Below, one piece after another: positions 9,129 through 18,252 of a stretch of 64,000 nt of DNA. The first letter of the stretch is position 1. Each line of letters begins with the position of its first letter. The notes beneath the pieces are model-generated. The model had not been told where the DNA came from. It made no database searches and saw nothing but the letters and a program-made list of their open reading frames with translations. A program made the position numbers and the translations under genes. Source of the DNA: M3007 sp041392625 (GTDB taxonomy: Bacteria; Bacteroidota; Bacteroidia; Chitinophagales; Saprospiraceae). The DNA is taken from positions 124,001 through 188,000 of the forward strand of contig JAWKLR010000007.1 of the NCBI GenBank assembly GCA_041392625.1. Reading direction: 5' to 3'.

Positions 9129-9330
9129 ACGAGCGCCCGGACAAGCGATCCTTCGATACAGCGGCATGGCCTTCCAATTACTGGGGGCCTGCCTTGTGGG
9201 TGTTTTTATCGGAAAAAAACTCGACGCGCATTTTCAATTAGAAAAGCCATTGTGGGCTGTTCTGCTTACCATTCTGTTTATGGTCGCTTCGCTGGTTTCT
9301 ATTTTTCGTCAATTGCTTCGCGACTCATGA
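9100..9330 (+). CDS. AtpZ/AtpI-like small membrane protein
   Basis: A 76-residue protein with two membrane helices (about residues 22-42 and 50-70). The sequence YSGMAFQLLGACLVGVFIGK followed by LDAHF and a second helix resembles the AtpZ/AtpI family, small proteins encoded before F-type ATP synthase genes and proposed to aid ring assembly or cation uptake. The start overlaps the bactofilin gene by 29 bp and the stop overlaps the next start (ATGA), so it sits inside a tight three-gene unit. No ATP synthase subunit gene follows, which is unusual for this arrangement. Confidence 0.75.
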   Translation: MSQNPPEQNKRAPGQAILRYSGMAFQLLGACLVGVFIGKKLDAHFQLEKPLWAVLLTILFMVASLVSIFRQLLRDS

Positions 9331-9722
9331 CGATACGATCCTTCATATCGGGTTTGTTACTGAGTATAGTAATTGCCCAACTGGCTACGGTACTCTTTGT
9401 TTGGGCTGTCCCTAAAGCCGGCAATGTCGATACCATCAACTGGGTTGTCAGCAGCCTGTTTATCCTGTTTTCCATTGTCTTGTTTGTCGGAGCGAAATTG
9501 GCCGCCCCAAGCGAAAACAAGAGTATGTTTACCGGAATAGTTTTTGGGTCCATTTTTTCAAAAATATTCCTTTCCGTACTGATTTTGTGGGTGTATAAAA
9601 AAGTGCAAAACCCGGCAGATAGTTGGTTTGTAGCGGTCTTCCTGATTCACTACCTGGTATACACCATTTTTGAGGTGTGGTTTCTGCTTCGTCTGGCTAA
9701 GCCAATAAACCGTTCCCGGTAA
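9327..9722 (+). CDS. Four-helix membrane protein, AtpI/AtpR-like position
   Basis: A 131-residue integral membrane protein with four hydrophobic helices: about residues 5-27, 38-57, 70-92 and 101-123. The ATG at 9327 overlaps the preceding stop as ATGA, which fixes the start; the frame is open further upstream but that would run through the previous gene. I do not recognise a specific family from motifs. Its place after an AtpZ-like gene is that of the poorly conserved membrane protein before atpB in Bacteroidota, so an ATP-synthase-associated role is inferred from position only. The next gene is an unrelated DinB-fold protein. Confidence 0.7.
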   Translation: MTIRSFISGLLLSIVIAQLATVLFVWAVPKAGNVDTINWVVSSLFILFSIVLFVGAKLAAPSENKSMFTGIVFGSIFSKIFLSVLILWVYKKVQNPADSWFVAVFLIHYLVYTIFEVWFLLRLAKPINRSR

Positions 9723-9793
9723 TTCCCTCTGTCTGGATTCCCTTGGTTTTCTGTAATTCCTTATTTTGGCATCCGATTACAAATTTCCACAGG

Positions 9794-10423
9794 ATGATCA
9801 AGCGACCAAAGAAAGACGAGTATCCCCCTTATCATGCCCATTACCTGGACCTGGTACCGCCCCGGGCTGCTGCTCACACCTTGCTGAAGCGTCTGTTCAA
9901 AGAAGCCCGTGAACTGTTTTTGTCGATCCCGGAGGAATTTGGGGAATTGCGGTACGATGAGCATAAGTGGAATATCAAGGAAGTCTTGTTGCACCTGATA
10001 GATACCGAACGGGTGTTTGGATTTCGAATTCTGTATTTTATTCGGGGCGACCGGATCGGGATGCCCGGATTTAATCAGGATTTTTGGATGGCAGAAGTGG
10101 ATGTCTCCAATCGCACCATTAAAGACCTGATGAATGAGTGGAAAATTGTTCGGGAAAATACCAACTACCTGCTTCAGCAATGTACAGATGAGAAATCGAC
10201 TTTTCAGGGAAAGGCCACAGGCTGGATAGTAACTCCCCGGGCGCTTTTTTTCATTATTATCGGTCATCAGGTGCACCACATGAAAGTAATCCGGGAAAAA
10301 TACCTTCCATTGATTCAGTCGGAAAGTCCGGATGAAAACAGCATTCCGGATGCCTCACAAGAGCCGGGTGAGGAGATAGTTGCAGAAGGAGAAGGTAAAA
10401 CCGATGATCAGAAAAAGGAATAG
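9794..10423 (+). CDS. DinB/YfiT-fold family protein
   Basis: A 209-residue protein of the DinB four-helix-bundle superfamily. These are usually metal-binding, and several members act as thiol-dependent S-transferases. Visible signs: EHKWNIKEVLLHLIDTERVF (first histidine in the HLID segment), and GHQVHHMKVIREKY, whose histidines supply the remaining metal ligands. The last 35 residues are acidic and low in complexity (EEIVAEGEGKTDDQKK). The ATG at 9794 was chosen; an in-frame extension to 9743 starts at a non-family N-terminus. The protein is cytoplasmic by sequence. The exact substrate cannot be told. Confidence 0.82.
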   Translation: MIKRPKKDEYPPYHAHYLDLVPPRAAAHTLLKRLFKEARELFLSIPEEFGELRYDEHKWNIKEVLLHLIDTERVFGFRILYFIRGDRIGMPGFNQDFWMAEVDVSNRTIKDLMNEWKIVRENTNYLLQQCTDEKSTFQGKATGWIVTPRALFFIIIGHQVHHMKVIREKYLPLIQSESPDENSIPDASQEPGEEIVAEGEGKTDDQKKE

Positions 10424-10451
10424 CGGTTGGCCAATCTGAACAACTAAATCG

Positions 10452-12218
10452 TTAATTCGTATCGTATAGTTTGTTTATCTCTGTCTCGTATCGGGCCTCC
10501 AGAAGTTTTCTCCGTACTTTAAATGTAGGGGTTAAAAGCCTGTTTTCCATGGTCCACTCATCGGCAGTCAGGATGAACTTTCCAATCTGTTCAATGGTGC
10601 CGAGTTCCGATTCATTTATCCGATTTACCTCCGCATCAAACAAGTCCTCCACTTTCGGATTCATCACCATGTATTCCGGAGCGGTCCAGTGAATGGTTGA
10701 TTCCTTGCACCAGCGCTCCAGTTCAGTGAAGTTTGGACGAATGATCGCCACCGGGTACGGGCGGTTCAGACCCACCACCAGGCACTGTTCAATGAAGCGG
10801 GAGTGTTTCAGGTGATTTTCTACAAACCCAGGCGCTACAAACTTGCCCGTGCTGGTTTTGAACAGTTCGCTCTGCCTTCCCGTGATACGCAAAAATCGGG
10901 CGTGTTCGATCCGTCCCAGGTCGCCGGTGCGCAGCCATCCATCCGCAGTGAAACGAGCCTTGGTGGCTTCTTCGTTTTTCCAGTAGCCCTGCATGACATT
11001 GGGCCCTTTAACCAGGACTTCGCCCTCACCGTTTTCATTGGGAGTGTCGATCTGGACTTCAACACCGGGAACCGGCATGCCTACCGTGCCGAAATGCACG
11101 CCTCCGGGTTCAAAACGGTTGAAGGATACGACCGGACTGGTTTCCGTTAGGCCATAGCCTTCACGAACTGCAATTTCAGCAGCAGAAAAAAGTCGGCCCA
11201 GACGCGGCTGCAAAGCAGCCGCGCCCACAACAATTCCTTCAAGCCGCCCGCCTAATGCTTTTTTCCATTGTCTGTACACCAGGAGTCGGGCGAAGCTGAG
11301 TTTTATCCAATACTGAAATGGAATCATACCTCCGCCGGCATATGGATAGTTCTCACCCAAATGAAGTGCCCAATTCAGCAGCTTTTTTCGAATTAATCCA
11401 TATGTGGCGCCTTGTTCATGCAGCCGCTCATAGGAGCGTTCGATCACTCTGGGAACTGCGGTAAAAAAATGTGGGCGTACTTCCTTAAGAATGGTTGGCA
11501 ATTCTTCCAGGCGATCAACAAACCAGGTGGAGACTCCAGCAGTAAGGTACACGTATAGTACCATCCGCTCAAAAACATGGCTGAGTGGCAAAAAACTCAC
11601 ACTGGTTTTGCCGTGGTCTAATGGCACGATAGCTAGTACGGCCTTCAGGTTGCTGACGAGGTTTTTATGGGTTAATACAACGCCTTTGGGCAGACCGGTC
11701 GTGCCGGATGTGTATAGGATGGTTACGATGTCGTCAGGCGTGATTTCCGGCAAGTCCGGGCCTTCGGCCCGTGTTGTTTCAGCAAGAAGATCGGAAAGCA
11801 GCTGTGCCCCTTTAAGGGGTTCAAATGAAATGAGCAAATCCGGATTGGGAGCATCCAGGAACTGAGCCATTTCTTCATTGCTGACTACAAAATGGCGGAT
11901 ACCCGCATTCTGGATAATGTGTTCTACTTCCTCTTTTCTTGAACTGGCGTGGATGGGTACGGAAATGGCCCCAGCTTTTTGAAATGCAAGGTCACAAATC
12001 AACCATTCCGGACTGCCCTTATGGGCTGCAATCCCGATCCGGTCTCCTTTTCGAATTCCGAGTTCAAGAAGTTTGTGCGCCAGTATATTGGTGGATGTTA
12101 GCAACCGATCGGTGCTCCATTTTTGCCATGCTCCATGCGTTCGCCCACAGAGCGCTTCTTCCCTTGGGAATCGTGTTTTTTGGTACTCAAGAATATCAAA
12201 AATACGCGTGAAATTCAT
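10452..12218 (-). CDS. Long-chain fatty acid--CoA ligase (AMP-forming)
   Basis: An ANL-superfamily adenylate-forming enzyme that activates fatty acids to acyl-CoA. The 588-residue product has the phosphate-binding motif TILYTSGTTGLPKG (about residues 166-179), SFLPLSHVFER, GYGLTETSP, and the hinge region GWLRTGDLG followed by ITGRQSELFKTSTGKFVAP, where the family's usual KDLIK region reads SELFKTS. This is the FAA1/FadD15-like long form common in Bacteroidota. It starts 28 bp after the MFS transporter gene on the same strand, so the two are probably co-transcribed. Chain-length preference cannot be judged. Confidence 0.93.
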   Translation of the reverse strand: MNFTRIFDILEYQKTRFPREEALCGRTHGAWQKWSTDRLLTSTNILAHKLLELGIRKGDRIGIAAHKGSPEWLICDLAFQKAGAISVPIHASSRKEEVEHIIQNAGIRHFVVSNEEMAQFLDAPNPDLLISFEPLKGAQLLSDLLAETTRAEGPDLPEITPDDIVTILYTSGTTGLPKGVVLTHKNLVSNLKAVLAIVPLDHGKTSVSFLPLSHVFERMVLYVYLTAGVSTWFVDRLEELPTILKEVRPHFFTAVPRVIERSYERLHEQGATYGLIRKKLLNWALHLGENYPYAGGGMIPFQYWIKLSFARLLVYRQWKKALGGRLEGIVVGAAALQPRLGRLFSAAEIAVREGYGLTETSPVVSFNRFEPGGVHFGTVGMPVPGVEVQIDTPNENGEGEVLVKGPNVMQGYWKNEEATKARFTADGWLRTGDLGRIEHARFLRITGRQSELFKTSTGKFVAPGFVENHLKHSRFIEQCLVVGLNRPYPVAIIRPNFTELERWCKESTIHWTAPEYMVMNPKVEDLFDAEVNRINESELGTIEQIGKFILTADEWTMENRLLTPTFKVRRKLLEARYETEINKLYDTN

Positions 12219-12246
12219 GGAATACTGGACTAATGAACAGATCGGT

Positions 12247-13593
12247 TTACTCTTGCCGGGCCTGTGGGATTTGTCGGATTTTTACAGTAAACAAAATAAG
12301 AATACTGACAATAAAAAACAGGCTTAATGCCAGCACGCTATTCCGCATACCACTTGTTACATCGCCTATAATTTGAATGCCGGAAGTCATCCGTTCTACA
12401 AAACCAAACATAAAGGTGCCCACCACGGTGGAGGTTTTGTCCATTACATCAAAAAAGCTGAAATAGGATGCCGTGTCTTCGGTTCCTTCCGGGAGAAATT
12501 TAGCATAAGTGCTTCTTGCCAAGGCCTGGATGCCACCCATAACAACCCCTACAACTGTTGCGAGTAAATAAAAATCAAGACCTGTCTGGACGAAAAAGCC
12601 GGCAAAACAAATGCCCAACCAGATTACCAGTTGGAACATCAGGGAAAACCGGTTTCCTCTCCACTCAGATAGTTTTGTAGAAAGCCAGGCTCCGCCGATA
12701 GCCACAATCTGAAGGATCAAGACTAAAATGATGAGTCCAGTTGTGTCAAAGTGCAACTCTTTCTCAGCAAAGGTAGAGGCCAGGAAAAGCACTGCATTTA
12801 CCCCTGCATTAAAGCAGAAAAAGGCGATGAGGTATCGCAGGATCTGTCGGTCTCCACGTACCTTTTTCCATACTTTCCGAATCTCCTGATAGCCCTTGGT
12901 CATCAGGTTTACTCCGGGGAGAATGGCTTCGTCTTCCGGCAAGCGCTTGAGTGGAATTTGCGCAAATCCGAGCCACCACAGACCAACCATTACAAATGCC
13001 GTTGGAACGGCTTTTAGACCCTCTGAAAACCCAAACCACTCGTAATTCATAATAATGATCAGGTTGGTTATTAAGAGTATGACACTGCCTACATAACCAA
13101 AACTAAACCCCCTGGCACTCACCCGATCGTATTGATCTTCCGTTGCAATAATCGGTAAAAAGGAATTGTAAAAAACGATGCCTCCCGCAAACCCGATGGT
13201 GGCCAGAATAAATCCGGTTACACCCACCCAAAGGGTATTCATGTTGGTGAAAAACATGAGGGAAATACAAGCAAGTGCACCCAGAATGGTAAAAAACCGA
13301 AGGAATGTTTTCTTTTTGCCCCCATAATCTGCAATCCCGGATAACAAGGGGGAAATCAGTGCAATCACCAGATATGCCAGCGAAATCGACCAGGCATACA
13401 GGGTGCTGTCGGAAAGCGTAAAACTGCCAATATGCACTTCATCAGCAGTCAATTCCAGAAAATAGCCGGGGAAAATGGCTACCGTGATGACGAGTGCATA
13501 CGCGCTGTTGGCCCAATCAAAAAATGCCCAGGCATTAATTGTTCGCTTATCATTCTTAGGCGTTGGCTGAGCCGAAGCTGGTGATTTTTCCAC
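12247..13593 (-). CDS. MFS transporter, UMF1 (Atg22-like) family
   Basis: A 448-residue inner-membrane transporter with about twelve hydrophobic helices. The N-terminal AWAFFDWANSAYALVITVAI is the hallmark of the UMF1/Atg22-like family of the major facilitator superfamily, and SGIADYGGKKKTFLRFF gives the loop 2-3 MFS signature. The loop GIQALARSTYAKFLPEGTED is also typical. Yeast Atg22 exports amino acids from the vacuole; the substrate of bacterial members is not established. It lies upstream of the acyl-CoA ligase by 28 bp and 156 bp downstream of aroA on the same strand. Confidence 0.9.
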   Translation of the reverse strand: MEKSPASAQPTPKNDKRTINAWAFFDWANSAYALVITVAIFPGYFLELTADEVHIGSFTLSDSTLYAWSISLAYLVIALISPLLSGIADYGGKKKTFLRFFTILGALACISLMFFTNMNTLWVGVTGFILATIGFAGGIVFYNSFLPIIATEDQYDRVSARGFSFGYVGSVILLITNLIIIMNYEWFGFSEGLKAVPTAFVMVGLWWLGFAQIPLKRLPEDEAILPGVNLMTKGYQEIRKVWKKVRGDRQILRYLIAFFCFNAGVNAVLFLASTFAEKELHFDTTGLIILVLILQIVAIGGAWLSTKLSEWRGNRFSLMFQLVIWLGICFAGFFVQTGLDFYLLATVVGVVMGGIQALARSTYAKFLPEGTEDTASYFSFFDVMDKTSTVVGTFMFGFVERMTSGIQIIGDVTSGMRNSVLALSLFFIVSILILFTVKIRQIPQARQE

Positions 13594-13749
13594 TGGCTAA
13601 ATTTTGTTTGTGGTAAAAGTAGCATAAAGCCGGGTAAAAAGGAAAAAAAGGATATGGCCTTGCCGTGCTGACATGGAATTGTTTATTCGGCTCTCCAGGC
13701 TCTAAGTTTTTGCAAAAGAAGGGTACAATCAGGTTTTTGTTGAATGCTA

Positions 13750-15000
13750 TCAACTAAACTGGAGATCAAAACCAATGTCTGTTACATGTTGCCAAAACTG
13801 TGGATAGGATTTGACGATCACATCTGGATTTTCAATATGAACAGGCTGCAACAAACCCCAGGGTGCGAAGGCCATAGCCATGCGATGATCGCCGTAGGTA
13901 GCGATGGCCGATTTAAGGCCTTCCATTATTCCCTTCAACTGGAAACGCTGCTCATTTGCAGGTGCCTCGGGATTTTGACAAACAAATTCAACCCTTGCCT
14001 TTGCAAGTTCATTTTGAAGCGCCTGTATTCGATCGGTTTCTTTGATCGACAGGGTTTCCAGTCCACTAAATTGTGCAGGAATACTCAGTCCTGCCAACAG
14101 TGCGGCCATGGTTTGTGCGATGTCCGGGCAGTTCCGGAAGTCCAGTTCCATAAATGGAGGATACTCCTTTTTTGCCCCTTTTTGAATTCGAATGCCTGTT
14201 GGGGTAAAATCAGTTTTAATACCAAGTGGTATACATAGATCGCGGATGACTGAATCGCCCTGCAAACTGTTTTTATACAGGCCAATCAGTTCCAGGTCCG
14301 CTTCAGTACTTAATCCTGCCATGGCATACCAATAGGATGCAGCCGACCAGTCTGCTTCCACTTGCATATCCCGAACCTGATAGGTACCTGGAAGTACGCG
14401 GATGCCGTCTGGCTCCCAGGAGGTGCTAGCCCCAAAATAGTTCATAATCCGCAGCGTCATTTCCAAATAAGGGCGGGAAACCAGGGTGCCTTCCGGTTGA
14501 AGCAACATCCCTTTGGGAAGCAAGGGGGCAATGAGTAACAAGGCGGATAAAAACTGACTGCTGATAGTTGCAGGTACGGAAATGTGGCCGCCCGACATGG
14601 CACCTTCACCGATTTTCAAAGGAGGATATCCTTCTTCACCCAGGTATTCAATTGTTGCGCCCAGCTTTTGCAAAGCCTGTACCAATGGACCAATGGGGCG
14701 TTCCAGCATGCGCCTGGAACCGGTCAGGGTCTGTGTGCCGGGTTGTAATGAAAGATAGGCGGTCAAAAATCGAAATACCGTACCGGCATCTCCGGCATCG
14801 TAAACTTCCTGGCCTTCATCCAACAGGCGGAGCAGGGTCTGTGTATCCTTCGATCTCGACAGCCCGGTGAGGTGTCGGGCAGGGTTGCCCCCAGCCAAAG
14901 CCAGAATGATTAATGCCCGATTGCTTATACTTTTTGAACCGTCCAGGGGTATGGTGCCCTGGAGTGTTGGGTTTACTTTGCTGAGACGTAGTGTAGACAT
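13750..15000 (-). CDS. aroA: 3-phosphoshikimate 1-carboxyvinyltransferase (EPSP synthase)
   Basis: AroA joins shikimate 3-phosphate and phosphoenolpyruvate in the sixth step of the shikimate pathway. The 416-residue product opens with the substrate-binding LDGSKSISNRALII (K23 and the SISNR segment). AGTVFRFLTAYL corresponds to the family's GNAGTAMRFL site, though the arrangement here is GDAGTVFRF. KETDRIQALQNELAK and YGDHRMAMAFA are the classic C-terminal signatures. The ATG at 15000 was chosen over one at 15057 because MSTLRLSKV matches family N-termini. Other aro genes are not adjacent. Confidence 0.95.
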   Translation of the reverse strand: MSTLRLSKVNPTLQGTIPLDGSKSISNRALIILALAGGNPARHLTGLSRSKDTQTLLRLLDEGQEVYDAGDAGTVFRFLTAYLSLQPGTQTLTGSRRMLERPIGPLVQALQKLGATIEYLGEEGYPPLKIGEGAMSGGHISVPATISSQFLSALLLIAPLLPKGMLLQPEGTLVSRPYLEMTLRIMNYFGASTSWEPDGIRVLPGTYQVRDMQVEADWSAASYWYAMAGLSTEADLELIGLYKNSLQGDSVIRDLCIPLGIKTDFTPTGIRIQKGAKKEYPPFMELDFRNCPDIAQTMAALLAGLSIPAQFSGLETLSIKETDRIQALQNELAKARVEFVCQNPEAPANEQRFQLKGIMEGLKSAIATYGDHRMAMAFAPWGLLQPVHIENPDVIVKSYPQFWQHVTDIGFDLQFS

Positions 15001-15162
15001 GCGATTGCAAAGAAACAGTTTTTTTGAACACTCGGCCACTGCCTTTCGGACTAGCAATCACCTAAAAGTGGCCTTCCGGATTGAAAATTAATTGAAGAAA
15101 TCCACGGAGCTTCTTTGGCTGGATTTTAAATTTGCCTTTTTCCCACCTGAAAAAATTGAACT

Positions 15163-15855
15163 ATGGCTTCATTCGCAGAACAGGTTATCCGGTTTACTGA
15201 GGCACTCCAGATTCCGGACATTCCATTGCCCGATGGATTTTCATGGCTTTATCCTTACGATCAACCCGGCACGATGGAAGCGCTTTCAGCATTTTACCGG
15301 AAGTACTATACAGCCCCTGGCAAGCGAACATTCCTATTTGGGATCAATCCCGGGCGCCTGGGCGCTGGCCTGACGGGTGTTCCCTTTACCGACCCCATCA
15401 AATTGGAAGAAGAATGTGGGATAAAAAATCCATTCCCGAAGAAGCCGGAATTGTCAGCAGGGTTTGTCTGGCGGTTTATTCATGCCTATGGAGGCCCGGA
15501 GCGGTTTGCAAATGATTTTTACATCACATCGCTTTCACCGCTGGGTTTTATTAAAGACGGGAAAAACATCAACTACTACGACGATAAAGACCTGGTACGC
15601 GCTACCGAGCCTTTTATTGTCGATTGTATCGAAAAGCAAATGGCTTTTGGTGCACATACCAAGACGGCTTTGTGTATGGGCGAAGGAAAAAACCTGAAGG
15701 TTTTTAGAAAGATCAATGAGAAACACCGGTTTTTTGATGAAATCATTGGACTGCCGCATCCGCGATTTGTGATGCAGTACAGACGTAAAAGCCTGGATAT
15801 GTATCTGGATGTGTATTTGGAGGCGCTGTCAGACAGCCTTCCTATAGGCAAGTAG
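15163..15855 (+). CDS. SMUG2-like uracil-DNA glycosylase family protein (DUF4918)
   Basis: A 230-residue protein of the uracil-DNA glycosylase superfamily. The active-site segment LFGINPGRLGAGLTGVPFTD closely follows the SMUG pattern GMNPGPxGMxQTGVPFG. The region LPHPRFVMQYRRKSLDMYL near residue 200 occupies the place of the second (DNA-intercalating, HPSPR-like) motif. I assign it to the DUF4918/SMUG2-like branch, whose members remove deaminated bases; the precise damaged base is not known to me for this protein. It is monocistronic, running toward the panC-lipoprotein pair. Catalytic detail is inferred from the motif alignment by eye. Confidence 0.82.
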   Translation: MASFAEQVIRFTEALQIPDIPLPDGFSWLYPYDQPGTMEALSAFYRKYYTAPGKRTFLFGINPGRLGAGLTGVPFTDPIKLEEECGIKNPFPKKPELSAGFVWRFIHAYGGPERFANDFYITSLSPLGFIKDGKNINYYDDKDLVRATEPFIVDCIEKQMAFGAHTKTALCMGEGKNLKVFRKINEKHRFFDEIIGLPHPRFVMQYRRKSLDMYLDVYLEALSDSLPIGK

Positions 15856-15863
15856 TCGAATTA

Positions 15864-16118
15864 CTACTTGGGGATGTTTTTTAATTTTTCTCTGATTTCT
15901 TTCTCCCGTTGTCTGCGGATTGAATCAAGATAAACCGGCAGCAGTTCTTTCTCCTGGTCCAGACACAGGCTGTCGATCACGACCTGGTACTTCTGAAGGG
16001 TCTCACTCCGGATGGAGTCAATAATTCGACGGGTTTTTCCATCGATTGGTTTCTGTGTTGCGTCCTCACAGGATAGGCAACAGACCAAAAGGCATAGTCC
16101 AGTTAAAGTGCGTTTCAT
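15864..16118 (-). CDS. Small predicted lipoprotein
   Basis: An 84-residue exported protein with a short lipoprotein-type signal (KRTLTGLCLLVCCLSC), so the mature form likely begins at Cys14 or Cys17 and is lipid-anchored. The remainder is charged and helical (two IDSIR/LDSIR segments and a basic end, REKEIREKLKNIPK). Its ATG overlaps the panC stop by four bases, so it is translated after panC. I recognise no family; a link to pantothenate synthesis is not implied beyond shared transcription. Confidence 0.7.
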   Translation of the reverse strand: MKRTLTGLCLLVCCLSCEDATQKPIDGKTRRIIDSIRSETLQKYQVVIDSLCLDQEKELLPVYLDSIRRQREKEIREKLKNIPK

Positions 16119-16972
16119 GCTTCCTGGTTTTTTAAAATGGCATTGTCGATCAAGCGCACATCTCCTGCCCAGGCAGCCGTACAGGCAACCACGAATGTAC
16201 TGCTATCCCTGTTTTCTATTTCCCGCAGGGTAAATCCATCGACCAGGCAAAAGTACTCGGGTTTCAGTCCCGCATTTTCCAATTGCTCCAAGGCCATAGT
16301 CACTACTTCTGAAACCGGATAGGTTTGCAACCAGCCTGCCGCTGCCATAAGGGTTTGGTAGATAATCGGGGCAACTTCACGCATCTCAGGGGTAAGGCGG
16401 GTGTTCCGGCTAGACATGGCTAGTCCATCGGTTTCCCGGACGGTAGGGCACATGACCAAATGAGTGGGCGATCCGAGTTGTTGCAGCATTTCGTGAACGA
16501 TGGTCCATTGCTGGAAGTCTTTTTGCCCCATATACAAATTCTGTGGCTGTACGATTTCCAGGAGCCGCCAAACTACACTCGCCATTCCGGCAAAATGACC
16601 AGGACGAAAGGCTCCCTCCATCAGGGAGTCCAGACCCTTAAATTCCATGGCCACACTGTACTCCTTCCCAGGCGGATATACTTCCTCAACACTAGGCAGG
16701 AACACGGCGTCACAATCAACGCTTAGAAGTAGTTCCATATCCTTGCCGGGAGTACGCGGGTATTTCTCCAGGTCTTTTGCATCGTTGAACTGAGTCGGGT
16801 TAACAAAGATGCTTACTACAGCCAGGTCACCATCGGATTTGGCTTTTTTTACCAACTCCAAATGCCCCCGATGGAGTGCCCCCATGGTTGGGGCAAATCC
16901 AATGGAATGTCCTTCAGAACGTTTTTGATCCAACCAAAACTGCAACTCATCAACAGACTTAAATACCAACAT
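16115..16972 (-). CDS. panC: Pantothenate synthetase (pantoate--beta-alanine ligase)
   Basis: PanC condenses pantoate and beta-alanine with ATP, the last step of pantothenate (vitamin B5) synthesis. The 285-residue product has the nucleotidyltransferase motif PTMGALHRGHLELV (H34, H37), SIFVNPTQFN, KDLEKYPRT, the YMGQKDFQQW segment (usual form FGxKDxQQ), and MSSRNTRLT. The ATG at 16972 is preferred; a frame-open start at 17008 adds twelve residues not seen in the family. It forms an overlapping pair with the small lipoprotein gene downstream. It is divergent from the prenyl synthase gene across about 300 bp. panB and panD are not in the window. Confidence 0.95.
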   Translation of the reverse strand: MLVFKSVDELQFWLDQKRSEGHSIGFAPTMGALHRGHLELVKKAKSDGDLAVVSIFVNPTQFNDAKDLEKYPRTPGKDMELLLSVDCDAVFLPSVEEVYPPGKEYSVAMEFKGLDSLMEGAFRPGHFAGMASVVWRLLEIVQPQNLYMGQKDFQQWTIVHEMLQQLGSPTHLVMCPTVRETDGLAMSSRNTRLTPEMREVAPIIYQTLMAAAGWLQTYPVSEVVTMALEQLENAGLKPEYFCLVDGFTLREIENRDSSTFVVACTAAWAGDVRLIDNAILKNQEA

Positions 16973-17272
16973 AGACTCATTCGTTTCGGCAAATATGATA
17001 AATGCCACAGGAACCTGCCTAACTTATTTTTAAAAATTCAATGAAATTGCGCGGCCCGGGAATGAAACCGGCCAAGAATTTAAGTTTTTGCACCTCATAG
17101 ATCCTGGATTTGGAGTGCTTCTGAAGTGAAAAATGGGAGTTGAGATTTGGTTTTAGACAGAATCCTGAATTCTTCGTTCAGCAATCCGTGTAAGAAAACC
17201 ATACTTTGCGCCAACCTTCATACCTTCGCGCTTGTTTCCCGGGTGGTCTTTATCCGAAATATCCAAATTCAC

Positions 17273-18241
17273 ATGAGCCTCGACACCATTAAGTTGCCAA
17301 TTGCCGCCGAACTTCAAATTTTTGAAGACCGGTTTCGCGAATCTATGCGGAGCCATGTTCCATTGCTCGATAAAATTACCTGGTATATTGTCCAGCGCAA
17401 AGGGAAGCAGGTGCGCCCCATGCTTGTTCTGTTAAGCGCCCGGTTGTTTGGACCCATCAGCGAAGCTTCGTACACCGCTGCCTCCCTGGTTGAACTACTT
17501 CATACGGCATCTTTGGTGCACGACGATGTGGTGGATGATGCAAATGAGCGGCGCGGTTTTTTTTCTATCAATGCACTTTGGAAAAACAAGATTGCGGTTC
17601 TGGTTGGCGATTACCTGTTATCTCAAGGGCTTTTATTGAGCATCAAACAACAGCAAACGCGCCTGCTTGAGATTGTAAGTAAGGCGGTAAAAGAAATGGC
17701 AGAAGGGGAGTTGCTTCAAATTGAGAAGGCCCGCCGGCTGGACATAGAAGAGTCGGTTTATTACGATATTATTCGGCAAAAATCGGCTTCATTGATTGCC
17801 GCTGCCTGTTCTGCCGGTGCGGCAAGTACTGCTCCCGATGAGGAGAGTGTTGAAAAGATCCGGCTTTTCGGAGAGAAGACGGGAATGGCATTTCAGATTC
17901 GGGACGATCTGTTCGATTTCGGAACCGACGATGTAGGCAAGCCACTTGGCATTGATATCAAGGAGAAAAAAATGACATTGCCGTTGATTTATGCGCTGTC
18001 TCAGGCCGATCGCCCTACCCGCCGTCGAATCATTAATATTGTAAAAAATCAAAGCCACCAAAAGGAAAAAGTGGCCGAGGTAATTGATTTTGTTCGACAA
18101 AGCGGAGGACTGGAATATGCAAGCGAAGCGATGTACCGCTTCCGCTCCGAAGCATTCGATTTGCTGGAATCAATCCCGGAAAGTGACGCGCGCAACGCGC
18201 TCCGCGATTTGCTTATTTACGTGACTGAACGCAGAAAATAA
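17273..18241 (+). CDS. All-trans polyprenyl diphosphate synthase
   Basis: An isoprenoid chain-elongation enzyme of 322 residues that adds isopentenyl units to allylic diphosphates, probably for the menaquinone side chain. Both aspartate-rich metal-binding motifs are present: DDVVDD at 84-89 and DDLFD at 211-215. The GKQVRPMLVLLSA segment is the first conserved region. The fifth residue before the first motif is Ala79, and such a small residue is typical of long-chain synthases (octaprenyl-type, ispB-like). The ATG at 17273 is chosen over the in-frame start at 17147 because MSLDTIKLPI matches the family. It converges with the Trp-repeat protein gene. Confidence 0.93.
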   Translation: MSLDTIKLPIAAELQIFEDRFRESMRSHVPLLDKITWYIVQRKGKQVRPMLVLLSARLFGPISEASYTAASLVELLHTASLVHDDVVDDANERRGFFSINALWKNKIAVLVGDYLLSQGLLLSIKQQQTRLLEIVSKAVKEMAEGELLQIEKARRLDIEESVYYDIIRQKSASLIAAACSAGAASTAPDEESVEKIRLFGEKTGMAFQIRDDLFDFGTDDVGKPLGIDIKEKKMTLPLIYALSQADRPTRRRIINIVKNQSHQKEKVAEVIDFVRQSGGLEYASEAMYRFRSEAFDLLESIPESDARNALRDLLIYVTERRK

Positions 18242-18252
18242 ACCGGAATCGG

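Noticed and set aside
13744..14238. Rightward frame opposite aroA
   Set aside because: Shadow of aroA on the other strand; no signal, motif or codon pattern of its own.
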